A program made the translations under genes and the position numbers. A stretch of 22,628 nucleotides of DNA. It comes from a virus. The notes beneath the pieces are model-generated. The model made no database searches and was not told where the DNA came from. It was given only the letters and a program-made list of their open reading frames with translations. The stretch spans positions 1 to 22,628 of IMG/VR virus record IMGVR_UViG_3300034190_000222; one strand, written 5' to 3'. This document shows, one piece after another, positions 1 to 9,959 of this stretch. Numbering within the stretch: position 1 is the stretch's first letter; every line of letters begins with the position of its first letter.

Positions 1-659
1 TGTCTATGATTGACCAATGTATGCGACCAGACTTAACGTTAGGTCAGGTATATAAAAACTTACATTTAGTTGCTGGACTTGACCCTGCATCAGCAGGATA
101 CCAAGCATCAGTACTTTGGGGTATTGATGTATATAGAGCTGAATTATATTTAGTAGATTTAGAAAATAGACGAGGGGGCGGAGTAAGGGCTGCACTTGAC
201 CAAATATCTGATTGGCTACATAAATACGATTGTAGACATTGGATAGTAGAAGAAAATGGTTTCCAAACTGCTATTAGACAAGATGAAAAGATAAAAGAAT
301 TTACTTTACGTTCAGGTGTACAGATACAGGGACACTTAACTGGAAAAAACAAACATGACCCACTATATGGTGTAGGTGCAATGGCTGATTTATTTGAAAA
401 TAAAAAAATACATTTACCTACTGGTGATGGTGGTTCAAATGCAAAGATACAGCAATATCGACAACAACTGTTATACTTTGATGGAAAACCTGTTTCAAAG
501 CGAAACAAGGAAAAAACTGATATAGTTATGGCTAGTTGGTTTCCGATGAAGGTTTTTAGAAGGCTGCAGAAAGAACGGGCTGCTGATATAGGACTAGATT
601 ACACACCTAGTTATGGAGAGTACAAGATGACAGATATGAATGACGCACCATGGGCATAG
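1..659 (+). CDS. terL: Terminase large subunit, C-terminal nuclease part (5' truncated)
   Basis: The reading frame is open from the window's left edge, so this is the C-terminal part of a larger protein. The large terminase is the packaging motor that cuts concatemeric DNA and pumps it through the portal. What remains looks like the RNase H-fold nuclease domain. Counting from the first Met (position 6), there is a hydrophobic strand ending in GLDPAS (Asp26), a second strand WIVEENGF with acidic Glu82/83, and a late KTDIVMASW with Asp172; these are the spaced acidic residues expected for two-metal nuclease chemistry. The ATPase domain must lie upstream. The end overlaps the portal start by 10 bases, the usual terL-portal pairing. 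The ATG at position 6 is probably internal, not the true start. Family assignment is from motif and context, not from a search. Confidence 0.85.
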   Translation, partial: SMIDQCMRPDLTLGQVYKNLHLVAGLDPASAGYQASVLWGIDVYRAELYLVDLENRRGGGVRAALDQISDWLHKYDCRHWIVEENGFQTAIRQDEKIKEFTLRSGVQIQGHLTGKNKHDPLYGVGAMADLFENKKIHLPTGDGGSNAKIQQYRQQLLYFDGKPVSKRNKEKTDIVMASWFPMKVFRRLQKERAADIGLDYTPSYGEYKMTDMNDAPWA

Positions 660-2440
660 AAAATTTAGACGTTAAATCTTACAAAGAAATAGTTAGAAAT
701 GCTGCTGAGTTAACTACAGGCAAATTAACACAAGAACGTCAAGTTTCTAAAGCAAGAATTAAATCAATACTTAATGGTGGTGCAGATGGTATTAAAGCAT
801 TACTAGGTAACACAATGGAGACCTCTGATGCTGACTTACTACCAGCTCCTAACATGTTGCAGTCTGGTATTGACCGACTTGCACAAAAGATTTCAGGTAT
901 ACCTCAAGTACGAGTAGATGTACCAAACAGTAATGACTCTACTAGAAGTAAAATACGTGCAGAAAAATTAGAACGTATTGTTAGTAACTATGATGACAAA
1001 CAAAATTTAAGTTTACAACTAGCACAAGCTGCAAGATGGTTGCCAGGATATGGTTACTGTGCTTGGGTAATAACAACTAAAAGAGATAAGAATGGTTTTT
1101 ATTATCCATCTGCAGAACTAAGAGACCCTTATGATACCTTTCCAGGTAACTTTGGTCCTGACCAACAACCTAGAGAAATGGCTGTTGTTAGAAGAATACC
1201 AAGATATAAACTTGCTCAAATTTATCCAGAGTTTGCTAAAGAGATTTTAAAAGAAGATGAGGATGATAAAGAGAATGATAATTACTCTGATACTGCTACA
1301 CCGTTTATGTCTTATGAAGGTGCTAGAGAACAGAAATGGGAAGATAACACATACTCTGGTGTAAGAATAATTGAATACTATGACATGGGTGGTACTTATG
1401 TTGTATTCCCAGAACGCAATATGATATTAGATTTTATACCTAACGTATTATCAACACCACCATTTGTGTTTATGAAAAGAGTTTCTTTCGATGCATTAAA
1501 AGGACAGTATGACCATGTTATAGGTTTGATGTCTATGATGGCAAAAATAAATATTATGTCATCTATTGCAATGGAAGATGCTGTGTTTACAGAAACTAAC
1601 ATATCGGGAGAGATAGAATCCGGACAATACAGAAAAGGTAGATTTGCGGTAAACCATCTAGCTCCAGGTACACAAGTTTCTAAACCACAGAACAATATAC
1701 CGTATCAATTGTTTCAACAAGTTGATAGATTAGAACGACAACTACGTATGGTTGGTGGTTACCCAGTTACTGATGACTCACAGTCACCTAACTCTTTTGT
1801 TACTGGTGCTGGACTATCAGAACTTAACTCAACTATGTCATTAATGATTAATGAGTATAGAGAAATTATAAAACTTGCAATAACCGAAATGGACTCTAAG
1901 AGATTAGAAATGGATGTAGTTCTTTCTTATACACAAGAAATACAGAAAAAACCTATGGCTGGTTTCTTTAATGGTTCTGCTTTTACAGAAAACTATAATC
2001 CTCTTGCTGATATTGGTGGGGATTTTAGAACAAGACGTATTTATGGTGTTATGGCTGGATTTGATGAACCACAAAAAATTGTAACTGGTTTGCAATTATT
2101 ACAAGCTGGTGTTATAGACACAGAAACTTTACAAGATAACATAGATGGCTTAGACAATATAGCTAAAGTACAAGAACGTATACGTAAAACTAAAGCTGAA
2201 CAAGTGTTATTTGATTCTATACTTGCTAGAGCAGCACAAGGTGATGCATCTGCAACTATGGCAGCTATAGCTATTTACGAGTTCCCTAATGAAATGACAG
2301 CTATTATGAAACAGTTTTACACTCCTGAAGAACCACAGATGACACCTGAACAGGAGATGATGATTCAACAACAAATGATGCAACAGCAGATGGGAGGACA
2401 AGGTGGACCGCCAACAATGGCACAAGCATTTGGAATGTAG
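650..2440 (+). CDS. Portal protein
   Basis: A 596-residue protein directly after the terminase, the usual place and about the usual length for a portal. The portal is the dodecameric ring at one capsid vertex through which DNA enters and leaves and to which the neck attaches. The N-terminal part has the helical start and the 'PAPNMLQSGIDRLAQKISG' type segment common in portals, followed by a mixed alpha/beta clip and stem region with YGYCAWVI and RDPYDTFPG motifs. The last ~40 residues are rich in Met, Gln and Pro (repeats of QQMM type), a common low-complexity portal tail. The start has no close Shine-Dalgarno sequence; GGAGAG lies about 30 bases upstream, so translation is probably coupled to terminase through the 10-base overlap. 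Assignment rests on position, length and general pattern. Confidence 0.85.
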   Translation: MGIENLDVKSYKEIVRNAAELTTGKLTQERQVSKARIKSILNGGADGIKALLGNTMETSDADLLPAPNMLQSGIDRLAQKISGIPQVRVDVPNSNDSTRSKIRAEKLERIVSNYDDKQNLSLQLAQAARWLPGYGYCAWVITTKRDKNGFYYPSAELRDPYDTFPGNFGPDQQPREMAVVRRIPRYKLAQIYPEFAKEILKEDEDDKENDNYSDTATPFMSYEGAREQKWEDNTYSGVRIIEYYDMGGTYVVFPERNMILDFIPNVLSTPPFVFMKRVSFDALKGQYDHVIGLMSMMAKINIMSSIAMEDAVFTETNISGEIESGQYRKGRFAVNHLAPGTQVSKPQNNIPYQLFQQVDRLERQLRMVGGYPVTDDSQSPNSFVTGAGLSELNSTMSLMINEYREIIKLAITEMDSKRLEMDVVLSYTQEIQKKPMAGFFNGSAFTENYNPLADIGGDFRTRRIYGVMAGFDEPQKIVTGLQLLQAGVIDTETLQDNIDGLDNIAKVQERIRKTKAEQVLFDSILARAAQGDASATMAAIAIYEFPNEMTAIMKQFYTPEEPQMTPEQEMMIQQQMMQQQMGGQGGPPTMAQAFGM

Positions 2441-2441
2441 T

Positions 2442-2609
2442 ATGGATGAATATTTAGAAACAGAGTTTTGGGATATGATATATCAAGAATATGGTGTGGA
2501 AGATGAGCTAGATATATTATCTGAAAACATATGTGAAATTATTATGCCTAGAAAAGGTATTATTATTTTAATTACAAAGGATTATAACGATGGCAAAGAA
2601 ACGTTCTAA
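2442..2609 (+). CDS. Small acidic protein of unknown function
   Basis: A 55-residue frame starting one base after the portal stop (TAG then TATGG). The frame stays open upstream to a GTG at 2403, but that would overlap the portal by 38 bases, so the ATG at 2442 is preferred. The protein is acidic in its first half (MDEYLETEFWDMIYQEYG...) with a hydrophobic strand GIIILIT near the end. The last 20 bases overlap the next gene. No family is recognised. Its place between portal and the next structural gene suggests a minor head or assembly role, but this is only position. It could also be a non-functional frame, although the tight packing argues for a real gene. Confidence 0.55.
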   Translation: MDEYLETEFWDMIYQEYGVEDELDILSENICEIIMPRKGIIILITKDYNDGKETF

Positions 2610-2979
2610 TAGAGGCGGATATAGACAACCTGCTAATCCTGCACCTGTAGCTACACCACAAGGTGGGCAAAGGACTGACGGAGGTCCAGGTAGTTCTAAA
2701 CAACCTCTTAGAAGGCTTCCAGACGCTGATTACGGTGCAAATAAAGCATTTGTTGAACAACAACAAGCAGCTCCCCTACCTTCACAACAAGGCATAGTTA
2801 CACCTAATATCTTTGCACCTACTGAAAGACCTACTGAACCTATTACTGAAGGTGTACCAGTAGGACCAGGTAGTAGTGGTGTGCGAATGACTGACAATGT
2901 AGATATGATGCTACAAGCTATGTATGAAATAAATCCATCACCAGTTATATTAGAGTTAATAAATAATAGGAATAGATAA
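2590..2979 (+). CDS. Hypothetical low-complexity Pro/Gln/Gly-rich virion-region protein
   Basis: A 129-residue protein with a good ribosome binding site (AAAGGA at about 2576-2581). The first 20 residues are basic (KKRSNRGG) and residues 1-100 are rich in Pro, Gln, Gly and Thr, suggesting a largely disordered chain. Only the last ~25 residues (a DNVDMMLQAMYEINPSP type helix) look folded. The stop overlaps the start of the giant gene by one base (TAATG), so the two are likely translationally coupled. A basic disordered N-terminus with a short C-terminal helix could be a DNA-contacting or linker protein of the head, but I recognise no family and do not assign a function. Confidence 0.65.
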   Translation: MAKKRSNRGGYRQPANPAPVATPQGGQRTDGGPGSSKQPLRRLPDADYGANKAFVEQQQAAPLPSQQGIVTPNIFAPTERPTEPITEGVPVGPGSSGVRMTDNVDMMLQAMYEINPSPVILELINNRNR

Positions 2980-5900
2980 TGGGTTTTCACCTTTTTGATG
3001 AAAACGAAGAAATGGATTTTATCTTAGGTAATACCTATGATGATTTACAAATTGGTCAACTAAATACACAGTTTGCATTACAACCTCAAGTTGTATCTGA
3101 ATTAGAAAAAGTAACTGAAAAGTTTCAAGTACCTGCAGATATAGCATTACCTTATGTTTTAGCAGGAGGTACAGCTGAAGCAGATACTATGAAACAAATT
3201 GCAGATGATGTTGCTTACAATCGTGCTAAAAAAGAAGCTGTTATTTGGGAAGAACTACAAGAAAAATATCAATACGAATCTTTAGAAGATAATATGAAAA
3301 TGACTTTAGGTACATTACTTAAAGGAGATGCACAATTAGGTGTATGGGGATTTGCAGGATTAGATGCACTATTTCAAACATTTGGACCATCAGGTAAATG
3401 GTCTCTTGCTGCTAGCGCTCTTAACAAAGCATTACCTGGTCAACCTATGGTAGTAGGTAGGTCACAAGCATATTTAAGAGATTTAAAAGAATATGACGAT
3501 ATGTTACAAAAAGGTTATACCAAAGCTGAAGCACAAGCAAAACTACAAATTGATGTATCTTTTACTGAAGTAGAAAATATTGGTAAAGATACTAACTTAA
3601 GAGGTGATATACGTAAACATCTTGCCATGATGAAAGAAGCTAATGATATGGGTGGTGAAGCTGTTTTATTTAACATGATGCGTCAAGTAGTTAATGGTAA
3701 ACCAGTTAACTTTGACAGGGGTACAAAAATTACTTTAGAGTCTGTTAAAGCAGAAGATACACCTTATTACATTGATTTAATTAACAATTATGGTTATACA
3801 CCAGAAGAAGCTCGTAAATTTATTTACAATAAAATTGGTGAGCCAATCAAAAACTTTGACGAGAATGGTGAAATTAACTACACATCAAATGTTAAACCAA
3901 ATCAAATTAATTTTTACGCAGGTAGAAGAAAACAAAAATATTTTTTTATGGGTGACAAAATGGAACAAGATTTATACAAAGAAGATTGGACCGATAAAAA
4001 TATACTCTTGGAATACTCTCCAGGTAAAGTACATACTGGACAAATATACGAACCAGGAACTAGACAGTTTGATTTAGCATCTGGACTTATTGATGCATCA
4101 TATCAAATAGTACCTGAAATATTTGGAGGTAAGGGTATAAGAGGCGTAAGAAATTTAAGAAAAGGATTTACACGTGTTAACAAAGCTATGGAGTTATCAC
4201 AACAATTAGGTCGTGTTAAAAAAAGTGGTAAGATGCAAAGTCTTAGACCTATGGCTATTGCTAATCAAATTGCTAAAGAAGCCGCAGGTGAAGTAGACCC
4301 TTTTATTGGTAAAGGTAACTTTAGTAAAATAACAAATTCTAAAACAGGTAAGTTAAAATCATTAGATGAAGTAACAGTATCTAAAAGAGATATATATACC
4401 TCGACACGTAAAACAAATAAAAACCATACTTTTTTTGGTAAAGTACCAAGATTGTTTCAAAATACTAAAAAAGAAATACTCAATGACCCTGTTATGGTTG
4501 ATTACTGGAAAGCTTTAGCAGCAACAGGTATTGATGATTTAGCTTCTGTATCTACTAATCCAATGTTATCTAAGATGCATCCTTCAATATTAAATGAACT
4601 TGTTTTAGAAAACGATTGGAGAAAAATTAGAAAGATGCATGGAGACATGATGGATACAGGTTATGCCATTAAAGATGAAGCAGGTAATGTCAACAAGTAT
4701 AAGTTAGAACAATTTTATCAAGACGGTAGATTACCAGTACGTGGTTCTTTTGTTCTCAATAAACTTTTAAGAAATACTGCTAAAAAAGGTACACAGCTAC
4801 AACAAAAAGGTGGAGTTTATGGTAACACTATGGGTACAGCTTTATCTGCATTAGGTGATGAAACAGCTGCATATCGTAGTGCAGGTAGTTACTTAGGAGA
4901 AAAAGCACGTAAAGGTAAAGAAACTTTAGGTAAGGTAGTACCTTTTTCACCAGAAAGAAGATTTAGAAAATTAATAGACCCTAATGACGTTGATGGAAAA
5001 ATCCTCGATGATTTAGATTCTTTAGGTAATAACATTGGACCACAGAAAGCTTTAGATAAAGTAGGTGGACCTCAATTAGAATTTGAAAAATATTTAGGTT
5101 TTAGTTCTAACTTTAACTCTACATACAATCCATACTATAGAAAGTTACTTGGATTTATACCTGAACAAGGAATACCTCTTAATAGTTTACAAAACGGTTA
5201 TACACAATTAGTAAGTCATTTACAAATTAATGGTTATAGCCAAAGAGATATGTCTCGTAGATTAAAACAATTTTTAGATTTAGATTTTAACGATAAAAGA
5301 AGTATACGTGAATTTACTAAAGTACAAGCTGAAGAAGATTTAGCTTTAGTAGCTAAACGTGGTGGTCAATGGGAGTATGTTGTTAGAGCTACTAATGAAC
5401 AATTTAAAGCAGTTGACAAATCTAAAATCTATGCAGCAGGAAGAAATAAAAAAATAATACCTAACACAGGTAGTGGTTATGAAATGTACACAATAAAAGC
5501 ACCTGATGGTTCTTCTGTAAATATGCCTATGATGACTGGTTCTATGTTTTCTGAAATGACAGACAACATTGCTCCGTTATTAGATTACAGAATTATACAA
5601 GGCTCAATGAGTCGTATGTTTAAAGCTTATGATAAAGATGTTGAAATACAAAAAGTAATGACTAAAAATATTAGTGATGCTGTGGAGTATGGTAAATATA
5701 AATTGAATCAAGGTTTTGGAGATGCTACTAGAGTTAATCCTTACGAAAAAGGTGTAATTAGTGTAAAGAAATTAGAAGATGACATGGTTACTAATATGCT
5801 CAGTTTTTATACACGAAACGTATTTAAGCCATTAGTACTTGCACGATTTGCTTTTTTTACTCGTGTATTCTTAGAAGAACAAGCACGTATTGCTACAGCA

Positions 5901-8669
5901 GGTTTATCAGGTTTATACAATCATCCTTTTAAATATGTACAATGGTTAGCTTCGCATAATCCTAATTCTAAATTAGCTAAGTTACCTTTTATTAAAGGAG
6001 CAGAATACAATGATGATGGAGTACAGTTATTACAATCATTAGAAGCTATGGAAGCTGCTAAAAATAGTTTTAAACCTACACAATTAATTGGGCCTGGTTC
6101 TAAAAATAAAAAACATACAGAGTATTTAGCTAAATCAAAAGCAGAGTTAACACAAAAAAAATATGCAAAACATATGTTCTTTGAACTAATGTCTTTACGA
6201 AATGACCCTATAGCAAGAAAAGTTGCAGAGTATGGTCATGGTTCTAAAGACTTAAATAAATGGTTAGCATCACCAGCAGGTAGGTCAGCAAGAATGGACT
6301 TATTTAATTATGGTGGTAACAAATGGCAAGAGATTATTAAAGACGGTGATTTCTTAGACCAACATATTCAGTATCTTGAAACAAGAATACGTATTAAATC
6401 TGGTGGAAATATTGATTGGCAAAAAGATGCTATAAAACAAAAAGGTGGTAAGTATAGATACAAACTTGAAACAGAAGAATTAGGTAATATTGATTTACGT
6501 AATGCTATAGCTAAAGGAAAGCTATTAGATAGAAATGGTAAAGAACTAGATTTTTATGAAAATGCAGATAAAACTTTAAGAGGTTTTAAATTAAAACCAA
6601 TTATGGATGAGTTTGAGCATTTGTTATCTGGTGGATTAGATGTTGGTGACGTTAAAGTTACAAGAAATGTATTAGATGAAGCTGACCAAGGAAGTCTTGC
6701 ACAGATTGAAGAAGGATTAGATGCAGCTTTTCAAGTATTGTTTGATAATCTTATGACTAAACCTATTGGTTATTTAAATAGGTCTCCTGTTTTTGTACAA
6801 TATAGATGGGAGTATATATCAAGTAACTTTAATAAATACAGTCCTACATTACAAAAGAAATTTATTAAAGAAGCACAATCACAAGCAGTTCCTAATGCAA
6901 CTCTAAGAGAACTTAAAGGATTAATGGCTACACATAAAAAAGGTACGATAGCTGATTACGATGTTATTAATGTAGAAAGTAAAGCATTTGGACTAGCAAT
7001 GGTTAAAAACTTACTATATGATACAAAACAAAAACACGCTATATCAGATAAATTATTAAACATATTTCCTTTCGCAGAAGTTTGGTTTGAAGTATTCCAA
7101 ACATGGGGAAAGCTATTAGTAGAAAACCCTACTGTATTACGTAAAGCACATGTTGCTTTGCGTGGAGGTACATCTGCTGATGCATTAGGTAGTAGTTCTG
7201 AAGATGGATTCTTTTCTCCTGACCCAAGAAATCCAGATGATGATATGTATGTATTACCATTTGGTGGGTATTTATCTAGTCAGATTTTTGGTGATGATTC
7301 TAATACACGTATATCACCAAGAGGTTATGTACAAGGTGTTAACTTATTAGGACAAGGATTTGTACCTGGACCTAACCCATTAGTAGGATTTGCTATAAAT
7401 AAACTTATACCAAAACATGGTACAGTTTCTGAATTAATTAGGGAACAAGTTTTTGGTGACTTTCCTCCACCAGAAGATGTTGGAGATATTATAGCTATAT
7501 CACCTGTATATAAAAAATTAAGAGCTTCTTATGTAGATAAAGAAAATTTTGAAGTAATAACTGACGACAGTAAAGAAATATATAGAATGCGTGCTAATGC
7601 TACTAATGATTTGTATAGATATGGTATGGCATCAGGACAAAATAAAAAACTATATAATGAAGGTAAATTAAATACTTATCTCAATGAATTGTTTCCTAAT
7701 CAATGGACACCAGAAAGTGTTACACAAAAACAAATAGACGAAGCTTATATGGAATATGCTAAAGAAAAATCAGGTACATTATTTAGAATGCAGTTTTATT
7801 ATCAATTTATAGGTCCTACTGGTTTTAAGCCAGAGTATTTCTTAAAAGATGAAAGCGGTAAGTTATGGGGACAAGCTGTATTATTTGAGGAATACAATCG
7901 TATAAAAGAAGAAAATGAAGGTAATGATATTGCTACATACAATGAATTTTTTGAACTATATGGTGTAGAACATCCTTGGTTAATGAGTCCTAAATCACAG
8001 TCAGAAACAGGTAGACAACCTTCTAGTGTACGTGTACAAAAAGTACAAGCAGAAAATCCTGAAGTATTTAAACAACTTAAAGTTAGTGGTTATTACTTAA
8101 ACATTGACAATCCTAACGAAGAAAAAAATTGGAATGATGTAGTTTATGATAAAAACTTATTATCACCTGACCAATATCGTAGAGGTGTAAATGATACAAT
8201 AGGTTTCTTTAGGTATAAATCTTATTCAAGAAACTTAGATGCTTTAGATATTGGATATGAAAAGAAAACTTTATTAAAAAGAGTTTATAGAGAACAGCTT
8301 AAACAAACACTTCCTGGGTTTCAAGCAGATGAATATGGCCTTACTACACCTCCTTCTACTAAAGATATATTTAATGAAATGCGAGAAAAGTGGAGAAGTA
8401 TACCTTATGTTATGGAACAAGATACTGGTAAAGGTTTTGCAGAAATAATGCCTTACTGGGAAGAAATGGAACAGATATCATTAGAGTATGGAACAGATAC
8501 TTGGTGGTTAACATCTAATGATACACAAGCTTTGAGTATGAGAATTTGGATGTATAATAAAGCACAACAAATAATACAGGAATATCCTGAGTTTTGGGGT
8601 GTATGGAATGGAGTTATGTTAAAGTTATATAGAGATGACTTCGAAGTATTGGATTATATAGGCAAATAA
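2979..8669 (+). CDS. Giant (1896 aa) putative internal/ejection virion protein
   Basis: One uninterrupted 1896-codon frame, a quarter of the window. Start ATG overlaps the preceding stop by one base and has AGGA eight bases upstream. I see no signal peptide and no catalytic motif I would trust. The chain is mostly charged, lysine-rich helix, with conserved-looking hydrophobic islands: residues ~949-980 (KPLVLARFAFFTRVFLEEQ then ATAGLSGLYNHPF), ~1265-1285 (GYLNRSPVFVQYRWEYIS) and ~1360-1378 (LNIFPFAEVWFEVFQTW), then a PFGGYLSSQIFG segment near ~1426. Such islands resemble those in very large virion proteins of other tailed phages, which I know only as uncharacterised. Size, position in the structural region and coupling to neighbours support a virion role, possibly ejected with the DNA like the large internal proteins of T7-type phages. 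A tape-measure role is less likely because the tail genes look short-tailed. Function remains inferred. Confidence 0.8.
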   Translation: MGFHLFDENEEMDFILGNTYDDLQIGQLNTQFALQPQVVSELEKVTEKFQVPADIALPYVLAGGTAEADTMKQIADDVAYNRAKKEAVIWEELQEKYQYESLEDNMKMTLGTLLKGDAQLGVWGFAGLDALFQTFGPSGKWSLAASALNKALPGQPMVVGRSQAYLRDLKEYDDMLQKGYTKAEAQAKLQIDVSFTEVENIGKDTNLRGDIRKHLAMMKEANDMGGEAVLFNMMRQVVNGKPVNFDRGTKITLESVKAEDTPYYIDLINNYGYTPEEARKFIYNKIGEPIKNFDENGEINYTSNVKPNQINFYAGRRKQKYFFMGDKMEQDLYKEDWTDKNILLEYSPGKVHTGQIYEPGTRQFDLASGLIDASYQIVPEIFGGKGIRGVRNLRKGFTRVNKAMELSQQLGRVKKSGKMQSLRPMAIANQIAKEAAGEVDPFIGKGNFSKITNSKTGKLKSLDEVTVSKRDIYTSTRKTNKNHTFFGKVPRLFQNTKKEILNDPVMVDYWKALAATGIDDLASVSTNPMLSKMHPSILNELVLENDWRKIRKMHGDMMDTGYAIKDEAGNVNKYKLEQFYQDGRLPVRGSFVLNKLLRNTAKKGTQLQQKGGVYGNTMGTALSALGDETAAYRSAGSYLGEKARKGKETLGKVVPFSPERRFRKLIDPNDVDGKILDDLDSLGNNIGPQKALDKVGGPQLEFEKYLGFSSNFNSTYNPYYRKLLGFIPEQGIPLNSLQNGYTQLVSHLQINGYSQRDMSRRLKQFLDLDFNDKRSIREFTKVQAEEDLALVAKRGGQWEYVVRATNEQFKAVDKSKIYAAGRNKKIIPNTGSGYEMYTIKAPDGSSVNMPMMTGSMFSEMTDNIAPLLDYRIIQGSMSRMFKAYDKDVEIQKVMTKNISDAVEYGKYKLNQGFGDATRVNPYEKGVISVKKLEDDMVTNMLSFYTRNVFKPLVLARFAFFTRVFLEEQARIATAGLSGLYNHPFKYVQWLASHNPNSKLAKLPFIKGAEYNDDGVQLLQSLEAMEAAKNSFKPTQLIGPGSKNKKHTEYLAKSKAELTQKKYAKHMFFELMSLRNDPIARKVAEYGHGSKDLNKWLASPAGRSARMDLFNYGGNKWQEIIKDGDFLDQHIQYLETRIRIKSGGNIDWQKDAIKQKGGKYRYKLETEELGNIDLRNAIAKGKLLDRNGKELDFYENADKTLRGFKLKPIMDEFEHLLSGGLDVGDVKVTRNVLDEADQGSLAQIEEGLDAAFQVLFDNLMTKPIGYLNRSPVFVQYRWEYISSNFNKYSPTLQKKFIKEAQSQAVPNATLRELKGLMATHKKGTIADYDVINVESKAFGLAMVKNLLYDTKQKHAISDKLLNIFPFAEVWFEVFQTWGKLLVENPTVLRKAHVALRGGTSADALGSSSEDGFFSPDPRNPDDDMYVLPFGGYLSSQIFGDDSNTRISPRGYVQGVNLLGQGFVPGPNPLVGFAINKLIPKHGTVSELIREQVFGDFPPPEDVGDIIAISPVYKKLRASYVDKENFEVITDDSKEIYRMRANATNDLYRYGMASGQNKKLYNEGKLNTYLNELFPNQWTPESVTQKQIDEAYMEYAKEKSGTLFRMQFYYQFIGPTGFKPEYFLKDESGKLWGQAVLFEEYNRIKEENEGNDIATYNEFFELYGVEHPWLMSPKSQSETGRQPSSVRVQKVQAENPEVFKQLKVSGYYLNIDNPNEEKNWNDVVYDKNLLSPDQYRRGVNDTIGFFRYKSYSRNLDALDIGYEKKTLLKRVYREQLKQTLPGFQADEYGLTTPPSTKDIFNEMREKWRSIPYVMEQDTGKGFAEIMPYWEEMEQISLEYGTDTWWLTSNDTQALSMRIWMYNKAQQIIQEYPEFWGVWNGVMLKLYRDDFEVLDYIGK

Positions 8670-9959
8670 ATGGCAACAAAAGAAGAAATATTAAAACTAT
8701 TAGCTGAATATTCTGACATGATGGGTGAAATACCTGATACAGGTATATACAACATAGTAACTGTTATAAACAATTTAGAAGATAACATATATTTTTCTGA
8801 TAAACCAGAGCTATATGCTGAACTTAAACAAGCTAACTCTGATAAAGATTTAGTTAAAATGAAAGAAATTTTAGATAAAGCTACTGGTTCTAATGCTGGT
8901 ATATCTTTTGAACTTGAACAACTTGAAAAAGAAAAAGGTATGCAATTACCTGATGAACAACGTGAAGCTTTAGACCAACAGTTAAAAAATATAGATAATG
9001 ATGTAGCTAATGGTACATTAGAACCTGATGCAGCTCAGACATTAAAAGATGAAACCATAAACCAAGCTTTTTTAATTAACCCAGAAGAAGGAACTAATCT
9101 AATAACTGGAGAAGATGGTAAAAAAACTGTATCTACAGGATATTTTTCTACAGTATTACATTCACATATCTTTGCACAAGATGCATCTGTACCAGAAATA
9201 GTACAGTTTCAAAATTATTTAATTGAAAATGGTCTTGCAACAGACATGGATTTTGCTGGTACTAAAGGATTATATAGCGACACATTAAAACAAAAGATAC
9301 AAGAAGTAATGTTATGGGCTGATTCCAACTTAGATGCTGGAGTAGGTACGTCATTACATGAAAAAATTATGAATCAACCTCCTTTGTTTTTTGCAGATGT
9401 TCAGTATCAAGAAATGGATTTATCTTTTGAAAGAAACTTATTTGGTCATGCAGTAGAAGAAATGTCTAGAAGAAAAGCTGCTGGAGATGACATTAGTTTA
9501 TCTGAAGAAATTAAAGCTATGGCACAACAATACATGCCTCCTAAACCTAGTGTGTTAGAAGATATGGTTGAGTCATACTTTGTTGCTAATACAGGTAGAA
9601 GTCCTACTGCTAGTGAGTTAAATAATTGGTCAACAGCTTTAGCAGATAGTTATTCTGAATCTTATGCACAAGCTGTAACATTTATGGAAAAATCTGCTGA
9701 GTGGAAATTAACAGGTAAACCTACTTACACTACACAAGCAGGTATAGACCCTATGACAGAACAACCTAAAACTACATTTACACAAACAGGTACAGAATAT
9801 AACTTAGATGAATTATCACAATATCAACCTATGACACCTTCAGAAATATTTGAAACTAAATTTGAAGAAGAACTTGAATCTGATATAGATGCTTTTACAG
9901 CTGGTAAAGAAATGAAAGAAATGCAGAATAAACTTTTGTCTGCTATGTACGGAAAATAA
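8670..9959 (+). CDS. Putative virion protein with TGRSPT-x-x-EL motif
   Basis: A 429-residue acidic, helical protein starting directly after the giant gene's TAA (no gap) and ending in a TAATG overlap with the next gene. Residues ~20-150 are Glu/Asp/Lys-rich helix with likely coiled-coil stretches. Around residues 175-215 a segment (PEIVQFQNYLIENGL then GLYSDTLKQKIQEVM) has the rhythm of a peptidoglycan-binding-like helical repeat, but weakly. Residues ~305-320 contain VANTGRSPTASELNNW; a GR-x-P-T-x-x-E-L signature recurs, to my memory, in minor virion proteins of other phages. The coupling to the giant gene suggests the products are made together, probably as particle components. No enzymatic function is proposed. 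Confidence 0.7.
   Translation: MATKEEILKLLAEYSDMMGEIPDTGIYNIVTVINNLEDNIYFSDKPELYAELKQANSDKDLVKMKEILDKATGSNAGISFELEQLEKEKGMQLPDEQREALDQQLKNIDNDVANGTLEPDAAQTLKDETINQAFLINPEEGTNLITGEDGKKTVSTGYFSTVLHSHIFAQDASVPEIVQFQNYLIENGLATDMDFAGTKGLYSDTLKQKIQEVMLWADSNLDAGVGTSLHEKIMNQPPLFFADVQYQEMDLSFERNLFGHAVEEMSRRKAAGDDISLSEEIKAMAQQYMPPKPSVLEDMVESYFVANTGRSPTASELNNWSTALADSYSESYAQAVTFMEKSAEWKLTGKPTYTTQAGIDPMTEQPKTTFTQTGTEYNLDELSQYQPMTPSEIFETKFEEELESDIDAFTAGKEMKEMQNKLLSAMYGK

Noticed and set aside
44-508. 154-residue open frame on the minus strand
   Set aside because: It is the antisense shadow of the terminase nuclease domain, which has clear motifs on the plus strand; composition (Cys/Ser/Phe-rich) is typical of a shadow.
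3790-4077. 95-residue frame on the plus strand within the giant gene
   Set aside because: It lies in another frame of a continuous coding region and has no ribosome binding site or sensible composition.
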